NCBI RefSeq assembly: GCF_000785785.1
Contig: NZ_JRQN01000005.1
Span: 1-64,000, forward strand
DNA: 64,000 nt
Direction of reading: 5' to 3'
Source of the DNA: Streptococcus uberis
GTDB lineage: Bacteria; Bacillota; Bacilli; Lactobacillales; Streptococcaceae
In this document: positions 38,514 to 47,860 of the stretch, piece after piece
Numbering within the stretch: the stretch's first letter is position 1
Layout of the letters: each line of letters opens with the position of its first letter
Translations under genes and position numbers: made by a program
Notes under the pieces: generated by a model
What the model saw: the letters and a program-made list of their open reading frames with translations, nothing else
Database searches by the model: none
Told to the model about the DNA's origin: nothing

Positions 38514-38540
38514 GTGTGGGGAAGCATCGCATCCCCACAC
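38514..38540 (-). repeat. Intercistronic hairpin between livJ and livH
   Basis: GTGTGGGGA / TCCCCACAC, 9-bp GC-rich stem, 9 nt after the livJ stop and without a U-tract on the livJ strand. More likely an mRNA-stabilising or processing element than a full terminator. Confidence 0.65.
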
Positions 38541-38549
38541 CTTTTATTA

Positions 38550-39722
38550 CTAGTCTGCTTTGACTGTTGTTGAAGAAGATTCTTTACCATCAGTTAGCCC
38601 GACTACAGAAACTGATTTAACAGGATTATGTTTTTTATTAATTGTCATACTTCCAGTTGCACCATTAAAATCTTTAAGTTTTTCTAAGTTTTTAGCTAAA
38701 TCAACTGACGTTTTAGCCCCTTTAGCTGCATCAGCTGCCATGTATACAGAATCATAGCTTAAAGCGGCAAACATTGATGGCTCTGTACTATATTTTGCTT
38801 TGTATGCTTCCGCGAATTTCTTAGCTTTGTCTGAGCTTGAAGCTGAGAAACCTGAGATATAGTAAACTTTATTTGTGTTAGCACTACCAGCAAGTTCAAC
38901 TAATTTGTTATCCGCAAAGCCATCAGGTCCTACAATCGGCGCATCAATTCCCATTTCACGGGCTTGTTTGATGACTGTACCAGTTTCTTGGTAGTATCCA
39001 GGCATGATGATTGCGTCAAATGATTCCCCTTTAATTTTTGTAAGGGCTGATTGGAAGTCTGTATCTCCCGATTGGAATGTAGCTTCCGTTACAATTGTAT
39101 CTTTGTAGATTTTTTTGAAGCGTTTTGCAATACCTTTTGCATAGTCACTTGAATTATCATAGAATAATACAACTTTTTTTGCTTTAAGTGTCGTCGTCGC
39201 ATATTTTGCAAGGACATCCCCTTGATAGCTATCTACGAAAGTTGTTCTGAAAATGTATGGATTAGTTTTACCATCACTTGCAATTGTCAAATCATCCTGA
39301 GTACCAGAAGGTGTGATTAACGGTACTGCAGCTTTAGTAGCATTCGGTGACGCTGCTGCTGTTGCACCAGATGTTGCTGGTCCTACAATGACATTAACCT
39401 TGCTTTGAGTTGCTAAACTAGTTGTTACAGTTGCTGCTTCAGAGTTGTCAGACTTGTTATCCTTTGAAACAAGTTCAAGTTTTTTCCCTGAAACCCCACC
39501 CTTTTTATTAATCTCTTCAACAGCTAATTTGGCACCTTTTTCCTCAGCACTTCCATAAGCTGCAACTCCACCTGTTAATTCCAAGTTAAGTCCAACTTTT
39601 ACTGTTTTGCCGATTTCATTTCCTTTTGAAGTGGAATTCGTACTCGAAGGTGCTGCAGAACATGCTGCTAGAGACACAGTTGAAACAAGTGCAAGTCCTG
39701 ATAATAACATTTTTTTATTCAT
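38550..39722 (-). CDS. livJ: Branched-chain amino acid-binding lipoprotein LivJ
   Basis: 390 residues; lipobox LAAC with Cys21. Leu/Ile/Val-binding type I fold: VKVGLNLELTGGVAAYGSAEEKGA near 41, VIVGPATSGATAAASP near 113, and FYDNSSDYAKGIAKRF near 185. First gene of livJHMGF. A CodY-like box overlaps its promoter, so derepression when branched-chain amino acids or GTP fall is expected. Confidence 0.94.
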   Translation of the reverse strand: MNKKMLLSGLALVSTVSLAACSAAPSSTNSTSKGNEIGKTVKVGLNLELTGGVAAYGSAEEKGAKLAVEEINKKGGVSGKKLELVSKDNKSDNSEAATVTTSLATQSKVNVIVGPATSGATAAASPNATKAAVPLITPSGTQDDLTIASDGKTNPYIFRTTFVDSYQGDVLAKYATTTLKAKKVVLFYDNSSDYAKGIAKRFKKIYKDTIVTEATFQSGDTDFQSALTKIKGESFDAIIMPGYYQETGTVIKQAREMGIDAPIVGPDGFADNKLVELAGSANTNKVYYISGFSASSSDKAKKFAEAYKAKYSTEPSMFAALSYDSVYMAADAAKGAKTSVDLAKNLEKLKDFNGATGSMTINKKHNPVKSVSVVGLTDGKESSSTTVKAD

Positions 39723-39765
39723 ATAAAATCCCCTTAAGTTGAAAAGTATTTTTAGTATGATAATA

Positions 39766-39794
39766 AGAATACAGAATTATCTGAAAATTGTCAA
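39766..39794 (-). promoter_or_regulatory. livJ promoter
   Basis: Minus strand TTGACA (39789-39794), 17 nt, TATTCT (39766-39771). Confidence 0.6.
39775..39789. promoter_or_regulatory. CodY box in the livJ promoter spacer
   Basis: Minus strand AATTTTCAGATAATT, 14 of 15 to AATTTTCWGAAAATT, lying between -35 and -10, where binding would block RNA polymerase. Confidence 0.7.
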
Positions 39795-39827
39795 TAATTT
39801 AGAATACATTTTTTAAAATAAAATAAA

Positions 39828-39861
39828 AAAGCCATAAAATAGTATTTTTAGGCTTTTTTTA
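39828..39861 (-). terminator. Terminator of ylbF-ylbG
   Basis: AAGCCTAAAAATA / TATTTTATGGCTT followed by TTTTTA on the minus strand. Confidence 0.8.
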
Positions 39862-39874
39862 GCTTATTTAATTG

Positions 39875-40156
39875 TCAGATAATTCCAGATGCCATCTCGT
39901 CTTGACGATGTAAATTACCAACAAAGTCATGATTAATGTCGTCAAATCCAGATAATTTCACATCTTTTATAAATTTTAACTTTCCAATTTCTTTGATTTT
40001 ACTATCAACATCCTCTGTATTAATATATAAGACCAAATATCTAGAGCGTTTGGAATGATAATATAAATCACCATACTTTGTCACTTTTCTAGCATCACGA
40101 TTATAATATAAATAAATAATAATTCCGATTCTATCTTGTTTTGAATACATGTTCAA
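39875..40156 (-). CDS. ylbG: YlbG/DUF2129 family protein
   Basis: 93 residues: [39 protein letters not shown], then [17 protein letters not shown], a DUF2129 protein of unknown function. Overlaps ylbF by 4 nt, the pairing seen in B. subtilis. Confidence 0.88.
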   Translation of the reverse strand: MNMYSKQDRIGIIIYLYYNRDARKVTKYGDLYYHSKRSRYLVLYINTEDVDSKIKEIGKLKFIKDVKLSGFDDINHDFVGNLHRQDEMASGII

Positions 40157-40593
40157 TCCTTTTCTTTGATATTTTGGTACCGCCCATGCTTTGGGTGTTT
40201 TTTTCTAGATGCCAATGGCAAACCTGTGTCGATAAATATCGTAGGTGATACAGCACTAGCAAGTTGTTGGCTTATTTTAGCTAAGATTTCTTGGCATGCT
40301 ATCTCAGCATATCTTAACGCAATGATATTGGGACTGGTATCAAGTTCCTTTTTCTTAGCCAAAATTGATTTCCTCATTTCTCTCAATTCCGGCCGAAACC
40401 TAATAAATTCTTCTTGAGTATAGTTATCTGTTAATTGCTTTAGCTCTGAAATAGACTCTTGCAGCTCGTGATCATTATCAACTATCTTTAGTTTTTCTTT
40501 ATAATTAATAAATTCAGGAGAACTTACCAACTCATTAACCAAAGAATCAATGGCATCTTCAATTATAATAAGATCTTCATTTATGACTAACAT
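40153..40593 (-). CDS. ylbF: YlbF/YmcA (RicF-like) family protein
   Basis: 146 residues, largely helical DUF964 domain: [25 protein letters not shown] and the middle region [19 protein letters not shown], ending in a Lys-rich tail. Likely partner of RicT (32035) in the RNase Y specificity complex; CxxxC-type Fe-S ligands are not obvious here. Start MLVINEDLI. Confidence 0.85.
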   Translation of the reverse strand: MLVINEDLIIIEDAIDSLVNELVSSPEFINYKEKLKIVDNDHELQESISELKQLTDNYTQEEFIRFRPELREMRKSILAKKKELDTSPNIIALRYAEIACQEILAKISQQLASAVSPTIFIDTGLPLASRKKHPKHGRYQNIKEKD

Positions 40594-40667
40594 ATCTTGA
40601 TTATAACATAATGTCCTGTAAACAGTTGATAAAGCTCATTATTTTTATCCAAATTCTCCTATAAAAT

Positions 40668-40714
40668 AAAAAGCATCCCAATCGTTAGAGTTTTTGTCTA
40701 ACTTTCGGGATACC
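40668..40714 (-). terminator. Terminator of clpP
   Basis: Minus strand ATCCC...GTTAGA / TCTAAC...GGGAT hairpin followed by GCTTTTTATTTT. Confidence 0.75.
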
Positions 40715-40735
40715 ATCCTTTTTCAAGGGCATGTT

Positions 40736-41326
40736 TTATTTAAGGCTATTATTTTCCATGATTTCATCAATGAAACCATATGCTAAGGTTTCCTTAGCAT
40801 CCATCCAGTAATCTCTTTCAGCATCTTTATGAATTTGCTTAATTGTTTTACCAGAATTATCTGCTAAGATTTTTTCTAGACGTTTACGAGTTTTTAACAA
40901 TTGCTCCGCAACGATAGCCATATCTGATTGTTGCGTACCACTTCCAGCTCCCCCCATCGGTTGGTGGATAAGGTATTCAGCATTTGGCAACATAAATCGT
41001 TTACCTTTTGTACCTGATGAGGCAATAATTGTTCCCATCGAAGCTGCCATCCCCATAACAATCGTTTGGACATCAGATTTAATAAAATTCATTGTATCTA
41101 CAATTGCTAACCCTGCAGAAACAGAGCCACCTGGAGTATTTACATAAAGGTAAATATCTTTGGTATTATCTTGTGCATCCAAGAATAATAGCTGAGCAAT
41201 AATAGAATTTGCCATATTATCCTCAACTGGACCCGTTAGCATAATAATACGATCTTTTAAAAGACGTGAATAGATATCATAAGAACGTTCACCACGGCTT
41301 GTTTGTTCAATAACAACAGGAATCAT
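40736..41326 (-). CDS. clpP: ATP-dependent Clp protease proteolytic subunit ClpP
   Basis: 196 residues from [13 protein letters not shown] (ATG 41324-41326, GGAG upstream; the earlier TTG would contain the ribosome site). Catalytic Ser in GMAASMG near 96, His in IHQPMGGA near 121, Asp in ERDYWM near 171. Proteolysis with ClpX, ClpC and ClpE. CtsR site on its promoter. Confidence 0.96.
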   Translation of the reverse strand: MIPVVIEQTSRGERSYDIYSRLLKDRIIMLTGPVEDNMANSIIAQLLFLDAQDNTKDIYLYVNTPGGSVSAGLAIVDTMNFIKSDVQTIVMGMAASMGTIIASSGTKGKRFMLPNAEYLIHQPMGGAGSGTQQSDMAIVAEQLLKTRKRLEKILADNSGKTIKQIHKDAERDYWMDAKETLAYGFIDEIMENNSLK

Positions 41327-41396
41327 AAAATTCTCCAATCTAATTTACTATTTTTGAGATGATACTCTAAAATAGGTAATCTATAATGATGACCTT

Positions 41397-41425
41397 ATTA
41401 TAGTCTATTGGTCAATATAGGTCAA
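41397..41425 (-). promoter_or_regulatory. clpP promoter
   Basis: Minus strand TTGACC (41420-41425), 17 nt, TATAAT (41397-41402). Confidence 0.75.
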
Positions 41426-41426
41426 A
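41410..41426. promoter_or_regulatory. CtsR heptad repeat at clpP
   Basis: GGTCAAT-ATA-GGTCAAA on the plus strand matches the CtsR direct repeat (A/G)GTCAAA-NAN-(A/G)GTCAAA with one mismatch. It covers the -35 and spacer of the clpP promoter, so heat-inducible derepression is expected. Confidence 0.8.
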
Positions 41427-41633
41427 TAATAAACTTACTTTTAAAAAACTTTCTAGCCAATAAACTAGAAAGTTCTCTGAATCAAGCTTCATTTCAGAAA
41501 AGACACTCAAGGCACCTGACTTTAATGCTTAATAAATAAAAGTACACCAGTGTTCTTCTGTCTCCATTTCTGATCTTATCTAAGTAAACAGCCACTGGAG
41601 TCTGAGGACTCGCGCCTTTGTTTCAGGGCTCAT

Positions 41634-41664
41634 CTAAGTAAAGATCCCCCGGATCTTTACTTAG
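41634..41664 (-). terminator. Hairpin at the end of upp
   Basis: CTAAGTAAAGATCC / GGATCTTTACTTAG, 14-bp stem spanning the upp stop. No U-tract follows, so it may protect mRNA rather than terminate. Confidence 0.5.
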
Positions 41665-42286
41665 TACCAAACAAGCGGTCACCAGCGTCACCAAGACCTG
41701 GAACAATGTAGCCGTGCTCATTTAGCTTTTCATCCAAGGCTGCTGTAAAGATATCAATATCTGGATGGGCATCTTGTAATTTTTTAACACCTTCTGGCGC
41801 TGCCACTAAGCAGACAAATTTGATATTAGCTGCACCACGTTTTTTCAATGAATCTACTGCTAAGATTGCAGAACCACCTGTTGCTAACATTGGGTCAACA
41901 ACAAAGATTTGACGTTGGTCAATATCTTCTGGTAATTTTACTAAGTATTCAACAGGTTCAAAGGTCTCTTCATCACGATACATACCAATATGTCCAACCT
42001 TAGCAGCTGGAACAAGACTTAGAAAGCCATCAACCATTCCAATACCTGCTCTTAAAATTGGAACAATAGCTAATTTTTTCCCAGCTAATTGCTTTTGAAC
42101 TGTTTTTGAGACAGGTGTAGTAATCTCTACATCTTCAAGTGGAAGATCTCTAGATACTTCATATCCCATTAACATTGCGATTTCATTGACTAACTCACGA
42201 AAATCTTTTGTTGACGTCGTTTCACGACGCAAAATAGATAATTTGTGCTGAATTAGTGGATGCGAAATAACTTGAAATTTTCCCAT
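41657..42286 (-). CDS. upp: Uracil phosphoribosyltransferase Upp
   Basis: Uracil plus PRPP to UMP (209 aa). PRPP loop [14 protein letters not shown] near 128, [20 protein letters not shown] at the N terminus, and C-terminal [10 protein letters not shown]. Monocistronic. Confidence 0.96.
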   Translation of the reverse strand: MGKFQVISHPLIQHKLSILRRETTSTKDFRELVNEIAMLMGYEVSRDLPLEDVEITTPVSKTVQKQLAGKKLAIVPILRAGIGMVDGFLSLVPAAKVGHIGMYRDEETFEPVEYLVKLPEDIDQRQIFVVDPMLATGGSAILAVDSLKKRGAANIKFVCLVAAPEGVKKLQDAHPDIDIFTAALDEKLNEHGYIVPGLGDAGDRLFGTK

Positions 42287-42604
42287 TGTTGTTTACTTCC
42301 TTCTTATTTTTTTCACTTGTAACATTATAGCAGAATTCTTCAATTTTTGCAGTTATTTTTCAATCCATACACCTATAATTTACATGTTTTACGATCAATT
42401 CAATTAGAGTACGAAGCCACTAAAAAGAGTCTGGAACAAGTGTTCTCAAACTCTCTTTTTATAAAGATTTATGTATGTTACGCAGTTATTGAGTGGGCTC
42501 TAATACCTTGAAAATCAACTGTTACAGCCCTACTCAACTTTGCGGAGGTAGGACGACAAAATCAAATTGCTACGGAATTACTGATTTTTGTACCACTCTC
42601 AGAC
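42287..42604. other. upp-ytgP intergenic region, mostly repeat copy 1
   Basis: 318 bases without a gene. 42287-42360 holds the upp upstream region; 42425-42605 is the interspersed repeat described separately. Confidence 0.6.
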
Positions 42605-42605
42605 T
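42425..42605 (+). repeat. Interspersed about 180-bp repeat, copy 1
   Basis: Begins with a hairpin (GAGTCTGGAACA / TGTTCTCAAACTC) followed by T-rich sequence, then a conserved core with GGGCTCTAATACCTTGAAAA and ACTTTGCGGAGGT. Copy 2 lies inverted at 59087-59265 with about 85-90% identity by eye. Confidence 0.8.
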
Positions 42606-44242
42606 TAAGTGATATTAAATTTGCGTCGCAAGTTATTTGCTCTGCTATTGCCAATCAATTTATCCAATTGATGGGTAAGTAATGTTAAGTAACCATAGAC
42701 TACAAATCCAAGGCCGCCAATAATCAATAAATAAAGGAGACTGACAATACGGCCATCAGTTGATAAGAAGAATCCTAATAGCCAGTTGCCAAGTGCAACA
42801 ACAATTCCCATGACGACAGTTAGTATGGTGAGTAATAAAATTTGGCGGAAAAGTAAATTCCGATTAAATCTAGTTACTTGATGCAAACGACGAATCATCA
42901 AAACAATTGGCAAGAGCAATCCAAAGGTGGTTGCAAGTAGAGGGCCATAAGCATGGAATAAATAAATAGATGGAATCTGTAAGACAAGCTTAACAATGAC
43001 ACCATAAGCGAAATAGAGCATGGCTCTTCTATTTTCAAACAAAGCTTGCAGCATTGGTGCCAATAATGAATAAAGAGCTAATAAAACAACTTGTAGTAAA
43101 ACAATCCTAAATAATGTGATAGCAGTAGGTACTGTTACCCCATAAAAAACAACATATAAAGGTTTTGCTAAAATGATGGCCCCTGTTAATGCAGGTAGCA
43201 AGAACATGAAAAGCATGGTAATATTATTGATGATTAACCTAGCTGCGGCATGCATGTCTTTTTTGACATAATTTTCTGTCAATAGGGCAATTCCTACACC
43301 ACCAATTGAGGCTGCTACTGCAATTAATATCATGGTAATTTTGGCAGGGTTAGCATTAAAGTAGCCAAACAACTCCAATAATTGTGTTTTGGGAAATTTG
43401 GTAAATAGCAACATGCTATTGATAAAAGTCCACTGGTCAATCAATTGAAAGGCTTGAATGGCACTTCCAGTCACAATAAAAGGAATGGATTCTTTCAACG
43501 TTTCCCATAAAAGACCCTTAGCATCAATTTTAATATCGACTTCAGGTTTTGCAAAAATTTTGCTTAGTAGCCCGTCTTTATTTAGATAGAAAATTAAAAC
43601 AAACATACTTGCAATCATGCCGACAAAAGCAGCAAATGTCGAGTGAGTTACAGCCTCGGTATAATTACCAGATCCCAACTTCATCACTGTAAATGTCGCT
43701 ATCAACATCCAGATAACACGGACAATCTGCTCTGCTATTTGACTAAGAGCATAAGGTTTAATATTATTATGCCCCTGGAAAATCCCTCTGATAATACTCA
43801 TAATCGGGAAAACAAGCACAGCTAATGACAAACTATGCATAACAGGAATCAAGGCTTGGTCGCTACCTGACATGGACGCAAAAATAGGTGAGGTTACGTA
43901 CATGATTATTGAGAAAAATACACCTAAACCAAGCATTAATTTCATGGTTGAGCGAATTAATTGATAACTATGTTCGGTTTGACCAAGTGAATTATATTTG
44001 GCTATTTGCTTTGCAATTGCTACATTGAGTCCAGTTGTTGAAATCAATAAAAAATAGGCATATACATTATAGCCCATGTTAAATAAGGCATTTGCCTGTG
44101 TCGCGTACTTGCCCATCCAGATAAACCATGGGATGACATAAACTGCTCCTAAGAATCGACTAATAAAATTACTAGCTGTGGACCATGCCGTTCCTCTTAG
44201 CATGAGTTCCTTTTGGGTCATTTCGTTGTTATTGGTTTCCAT
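42605..44242 (-). CDS. ytgP: Lipid II flippase-type MOP exporter YtgP (MurJ-like)
   Basis: 545 residues, about 14 membrane helices, MVF/polysaccharide transporter superfamily. MLRGTAWSTASNFISRFLGAVYVIPWFIW near residue 14 is typical of the streptococcal YtgP group, shown for S. pyogenes to replace E. coli MurJ. Divergent from murE, another peptidoglycan gene. Ends next to repeat copy 1. Confidence 0.9.
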   Translation of the reverse strand: METNNNEMTQKELMLRGTAWSTASNFISRFLGAVYVIPWFIWMGKYATQANALFNMGYNVYAYFLLISTTGLNVAIAKQIAKYNSLGQTEHSYQLIRSTMKLMLGLGVFFSIIMYVTSPIFASMSGSDQALIPVMHSLSLAVLVFPIMSIIRGIFQGHNNIKPYALSQIAEQIVRVIWMLIATFTVMKLGSGNYTEAVTHSTFAAFVGMIASMFVLIFYLNKDGLLSKIFAKPEVDIKIDAKGLLWETLKESIPFIVTGSAIQAFQLIDQWTFINSMLLFTKFPKTQLLELFGYFNANPAKITMILIAVAASIGGVGIALLTENYVKKDMHAAARLIINNITMLFMFLLPALTGAIILAKPLYVVFYGVTVPTAITLFRIVLLQVVLLALYSLLAPMLQALFENRRAMLYFAYGVIVKLVLQIPSIYLFHAYGPLLATTFGLLLPIVLMIRRLHQVTRFNRNLLFRQILLLTILTVVMGIVVALGNWLLGFFLSTDGRIVSLLYLLIIGGLGFVVYGYLTLLTHQLDKLIGNSRANNLRRKFNIT

Positions 44243-44329
44243 ATCTATACTTTCTAAGACGTAGTAGCTATATTATAAACTTTTGCATGATACTTGTAAA
44301 TCTAGAACTTTAGAGATAAAATATGTAAT

Positions 44330-45781
44330 ATGATAACAATTGAAAAAACTATTGAACTTCTTAAGGAAGATAATAACTTTAGAGAAGTGTTAATCAAAGA
44401 AAATTATTACTATAATTATTCTGGACTAACCTTCTCAAACCTCTCATATGATAGCCGAACAGTAGATAATAAGACCTTATTTTTTGCTAAAGGGGCAGCT
44501 TTTAAGGCTGACTATTTAGAAGCTGCTAGTCATTCCGGATTAACCGCCTACGTTTCAGAAATTGACTACCAAGTTGGCATTCCAGCAATTATTGTGACAG
44601 ATATCAAAAAAGCAATGGCTGTTATTGCCCGTCATTTTTATGGCAACCCTCAAGAAAAGTTACAACTATTGGCTTTTACTGGAACTAAAGGAAAAACAAC
44701 CGCTGCTTATTTTGCTTATAATATTTTAAAAGAATCTCACAAGCCAGCCATGCTATCAACCATGAATACGACCCTAGACGGTAAAACATTCTTCAAATCT
44801 CAGCTAACGACTCCTGAGTCTTTGGACCTTTTCCAGATGATGGCTACCGTTGTTGAAAATGGAATGACACACTTGATAATGGAAGTTTCAAGTCAGGCTT
44901 ATTTAGTGGAACGTGTTTACGCCCTAACCTTTGATGTTGGCGTATTTCTCAATATCAGTCCTGACCACATTGGCCCAATTGAGCATCCAACTTTTGAGGA
45001 TTACTTCTATCATAAAAGGCTATTAATGGAGAATAGCCGAGCAGTTGTCATCAATAGTGATATGAACCATTTTGGTATCCTTGCTGAACAAATTGTCAAT
45101 CAAGAGCACGACTTTTATGGTAGCCAGTCTGACAATCACATTTTAGACAGTCAAGCCTTTTCTTTCACAGCAAATGGCAAATTGGCTGGAGACTATGATA
45201 TCCAACTGATTGGTCGATTTAATCAAGAAAATGCTATTGCTGCTGGACTAGCTTGTCTTCGTTTAGGAGCTAGTCTGTCTGATATCAAGTCAGGAATTGC
45301 TAGAACCAGTGTTCCAGGTCGTATGGAAGTTGTTTCACATCCAAATGGTGCCAAAATTTTCGTTGATTACGCTCATAATGGAGATAGTTTGGAAAAATTG
45401 GTTTCAGTTGTTGAAGAGCACCAAGAAGGAAATATCAGCCTGATTATTGGAGCAACTGGTAACAAGGGAGAGAGTCGACGAGCAGATTTTGGTCAGGTTA
45501 TCACGAATCACCCTAACTTAAAAGTCTACCTGACAGCCGATGACCCCAACTATGAAGATCCTGAGAAAATTTGCCAAGAAATTGCAAGTTATGTCACACG
45601 CCCACTTATCATCATTACCGATCGCCAAGAAGCAATTGAAACAGCTATTAATGATTGCCAAAAAGCAGGTGATGCTTTAATTATTGCTGGCAAGGGCGCG
45701 GATGCCTATCAAATTGTCAATGGACAAAAAACTGACTATCCTGGTGACTTAACAGTAGCTCAAAGTTACTTAGCACTTTAA
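44330..45781 (+). CDS. murE: UDP-MurNAc-L-Ala-D-Glu--L-lysine ligase MurE
   Basis: Adds L-Lys to the peptidoglycan stem (483 aa). ATP loop [13 protein letters not shown] near 116, [12 protein letters not shown] near 158, [13 protein letters not shown]. The amino-acid motif is DDPNYED (near 403) rather than DNPR, the signature of Lys-adding enzymes. Weak ribosome site (AGAG). Confidence 0.95.
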   Translation: MITIEKTIELLKEDNNFREVLIKENYYYNYSGLTFSNLSYDSRTVDNKTLFFAKGAAFKADYLEAASHSGLTAYVSEIDYQVGIPAIIVTDIKKAMAVIARHFYGNPQEKLQLLAFTGTKGKTTAAYFAYNILKESHKPAMLSTMNTTLDGKTFFKSQLTTPESLDLFQMMATVVENGMTHLIMEVSSQAYLVERVYALTFDVGVFLNISPDHIGPIEHPTFEDYFYHKRLLMENSRAVVINSDMNHFGILAEQIVNQEHDFYGSQSDNHILDSQAFSFTANGKLAGDYDIQLIGRFNQENAIAAGLACLRLGASLSDIKSGIARTSVPGRMEVVSHPNGAKIFVDYAHNGDSLEKLVSVVEEHQEGNISLIIGATGNKGESRRADFGQVITNHPNLKVYLTADDPNYEDPEKICQEIASYVTRPLIIITDRQEAIETAINDCQKAGDALIIAGKGADAYQIVNGQKTDYPGDLTVAQSYLAL

Positions 45782-45801
45782 AGACATATCCTAACCATTC
45801 C

Positions 45802-45836
45802 AAGTGACGTCTAATAGTTTAGACGCCACTTTTTTG
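45802..45836 (+). terminator. Terminator of murE
   Basis: AAGTGACGTCTAA / TTAGACGCCACTT followed by TTTTG. Confidence 0.82.
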
Positions 45837-46116
45837 CTCTCAAAATAGAAAAAAGTCAAATTTTCCTTAGAAAAATACTTTTGGTTTCTCGAAAGCCTAA
45901 CTTTGTACTGTCTATTTGGACCATTTTAGCGATCCGTTTTTTCACAACAATTCGCAATTTTCAGTCCCTTTTTAGAACGATTCTTACTACTCTTTTTAAC
46001 CATTCCAAACTAGTCATTTTTTTACAAAAATGCGACATAAAGGGGTTTATACCGTCTTTTTTCTATGCTATAATGAGGAAGATTTTAGGAACAAAATGAG
46101 AAAAAAGGAGGTGAAT
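45837..46116. other. fhuC upstream region
   Basis: 280 T-rich bases without a gene. An extended -10 TGCTATAAT lies at about 46065-46073, with AAAGGAGGTGAAT before fhuC. No clear Fur/PerR or DtxR-type palindrome seen. Confidence 0.5.
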
Positions 46117-46899
46117 ATGTCGATTATTTCAGCTGAATCTATTCAAGTCGCCTATGATCAATCAATCATACTATCTAACTTATCTCTGGAACTTTTAGAT
46201 AAAAAAATCACTACCATAATTGGTGCAAATGGCTGTGGTAAATCAACTTTGTTGAAAGCATTAACACGGATTCTACCTATCTCAAAAGGTCAAATCATTA
46301 TTGATGGCCAACAGATTGCCCATCTACCAACAAAAGAGATTGCCAAAAAGATTGCTTTATTGCCACAAGTCCAAGAAGCTAGCCAAGGGATTAGCGTCTA
46401 TGACCTCGTTTCCTATGGACGCTATCCTCATCAAGACAGACTTGGTCGTTTAAAAGCCAAAGATAAGGAAGTGATTGAATGGGCTCTTTCTGCTACAAAC
46501 ACTGCTGAACTTGCAGCTACTCCTGTTGATTCCCTATCTGGTGGTCAACGACAACGCGTTTGGATTGCGATGGCCCTAGCACAAGATACGGATACCATAT
46601 TCTTAGATGAACCAACTACTTATTTAGATATGAATCATCAACTAGAAATATTGGAACTCTTGAAAAAATTGAATCAAGATGAAGGAAAAACAATCATTAT
46701 GGTTTTGCATGACCTTAATTTATCGTCACGTTTTTCCCATCAGTTAGTTGCCATGAAGCATAGCAATATTCACTATCAGGGATCTGTTAAAGAGGTTATG
46801 ACACCAAGCATACTTAAAGATATTTTTAACATTAACGCTGATATCGTTGAAGACTCGAAACATCGTTGCCCAACACTTTTGAGCTATGATTTACTATAA
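46117..46899 (+). CDS. fhuC: Ferrichrome-type siderophore ABC transporter ATPase FhuC
   Basis: 260 residues from MSIISAESIQVAYD (46117, perfect AGGAGGTG site); the longer ORF upstream lacks a ribosome site. Walker A GANGCGKST, signature LSGGQRQRVW, Walker B TIFLDEPTTYLD, and VLHDLNLSSRF with switch His. FecE/FhuC branch. First gene of fhuCDBG. Confidence 0.94.
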   Translation: MSIISAESIQVAYDQSIILSNLSLELLDKKITTIIGANGCGKSTLLKALTRILPISKGQIIIDGQQIAHLPTKEIAKKIALLPQVQEASQGISVYDLVSYGRYPHQDRLGRLKAKDKEVIEWALSATNTAELAATPVDSLSGGQRQRVWIAMALAQDTDTIFLDEPTTYLDMNHQLEILELLKKLNQDEGKTIIMVLHDLNLSSRFSHQLVAMKHSNIHYQGSVKEVMTPSILKDIFNINADIVEDSKHRCPTLLSYDLL

Positions 46900-46923
46900 A
46901 TTTATTCTAGGAGAATAGAATAC

Positions 46924-47853
46924 ATGAAAAAATTACTATCATTTGTTACTTTGACCTTAACTCTTTTTATTTTGGTTGCCTGCGCTAGCAATCCTACAAA
47001 AAAAGAAACCACTAAGCCATCTAAGATGCCTAAAATAAGTGGCTTTACTTATAAAGGCACAATTCCAGAAAATCCAAAACGAGTTGTCAGTTTAACTTCA
47101 ACCTATACCGGTTATTTAGCCAAATTAGATTTACATCTTGTCGGTGCGACAACTTATGACCAAAAGAATCCTCTTCTCAAAGATGCTTTGAAGGATGCGA
47201 AAATTGTCTCAGCAAATGATTTAGAAACAATCACGGCCTTAAAACCTGATTTAATTGTTGCTGGATCTACTGAAGAGAATTTAGATCAACTGTCAAAAAT
47301 TGCGCCAACGCTAACCGTCCAATATCGCAAGCATGACTACCTACAGGTTTTTGATGATTTTGGAAAAGTATTCAATCAAGAAGACAAAACAAAAGCTTGG
47401 CTAAAGAAATGGCATAAAGATACAGCCCAGTTTGCTAAAGAAGTCAAAGCCGTAACGGGAGATAAAGCAACCTTTACAATAATGGGACTCTATCAAAAGG
47501 ATATTTACTTATTTGGAAAGGATTGGGGCAGAGGCGGTGAAATTATCCATCAGGCCTTTAACTACCCAGCTCCAGCTAAAGTTGAAAAAGAAGTTTTTCC
47601 TAAAGGCTATCTATCCGTATCCCAAGAGGTCTTGCCTGATTACATAGGTGATTATGTTGTCGTTGCTGCAGAGGATGATAAAACTGGCGCTGCTTTATAT
47701 GAAAGCCAGTTATGGAAGGACATTCCAGCTGTCAAGAATAAACATGTCATCAAAGTTAATGCAAATACCTTCTACTTCACCGACCCACTATCTTTAGAGT
47801 ATGAATTAAAAACTTTAAAGAAAGCAATCTTGTCACAAACTAAAAAGGACTGA
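46924..47853 (+). CDS. fhuD: Siderophore-binding lipoprotein FhuD
   Basis: 309 residues, lipobox LVAC with Cys20, type III (helical-backbone) binding protein. [20 protein letters not shown] near 55, [19 protein letters not shown] near 106, [18 protein letters not shown] near 190. Likely binds hydroxamate siderophores such as ferrichrome; the ligand is inferred from family. Confidence 0.92.
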   Translation: MKKLLSFVTLTLTLFILVACASNPTKKETTKPSKMPKISGFTYKGTIPENPKRVVSLTSTYTGYLAKLDLHLVGATTYDQKNPLLKDALKDAKIVSANDLETITALKPDLIVAGSTEENLDQLSKIAPTLTVQYRKHDYLQVFDDFGKVFNQEDKTKAWLKKWHKDTAQFAKEVKAVTGDKATFTIMGLYQKDIYLFGKDWGRGGEIIHQAFNYPAPAKVEKEVFPKGYLSVSQEVLPDYIGDYVVVAAEDDKTGAALYESQLWKDIPAVKNKHVIKVNANTFYFTDPLSLEYELKTLKKAILSQTKKD

Positions 47854-47860
47854 TACAGTC

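Larger units (their letters stand above)
41327..41656. other. clpP-upp intergenic region
   Basis: 330 bases. Holds the clpP promoter and CtsR box (41397-41426), an imperfect hairpin at 41441-41473 (ACTTTCTAG / CTAGAAAGT), a GAGTCTGAGGACTC palindrome near 41598 and two copies of TCTAAGTAAA (41579 and 41633). No gene seen. Confidence 0.6.
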
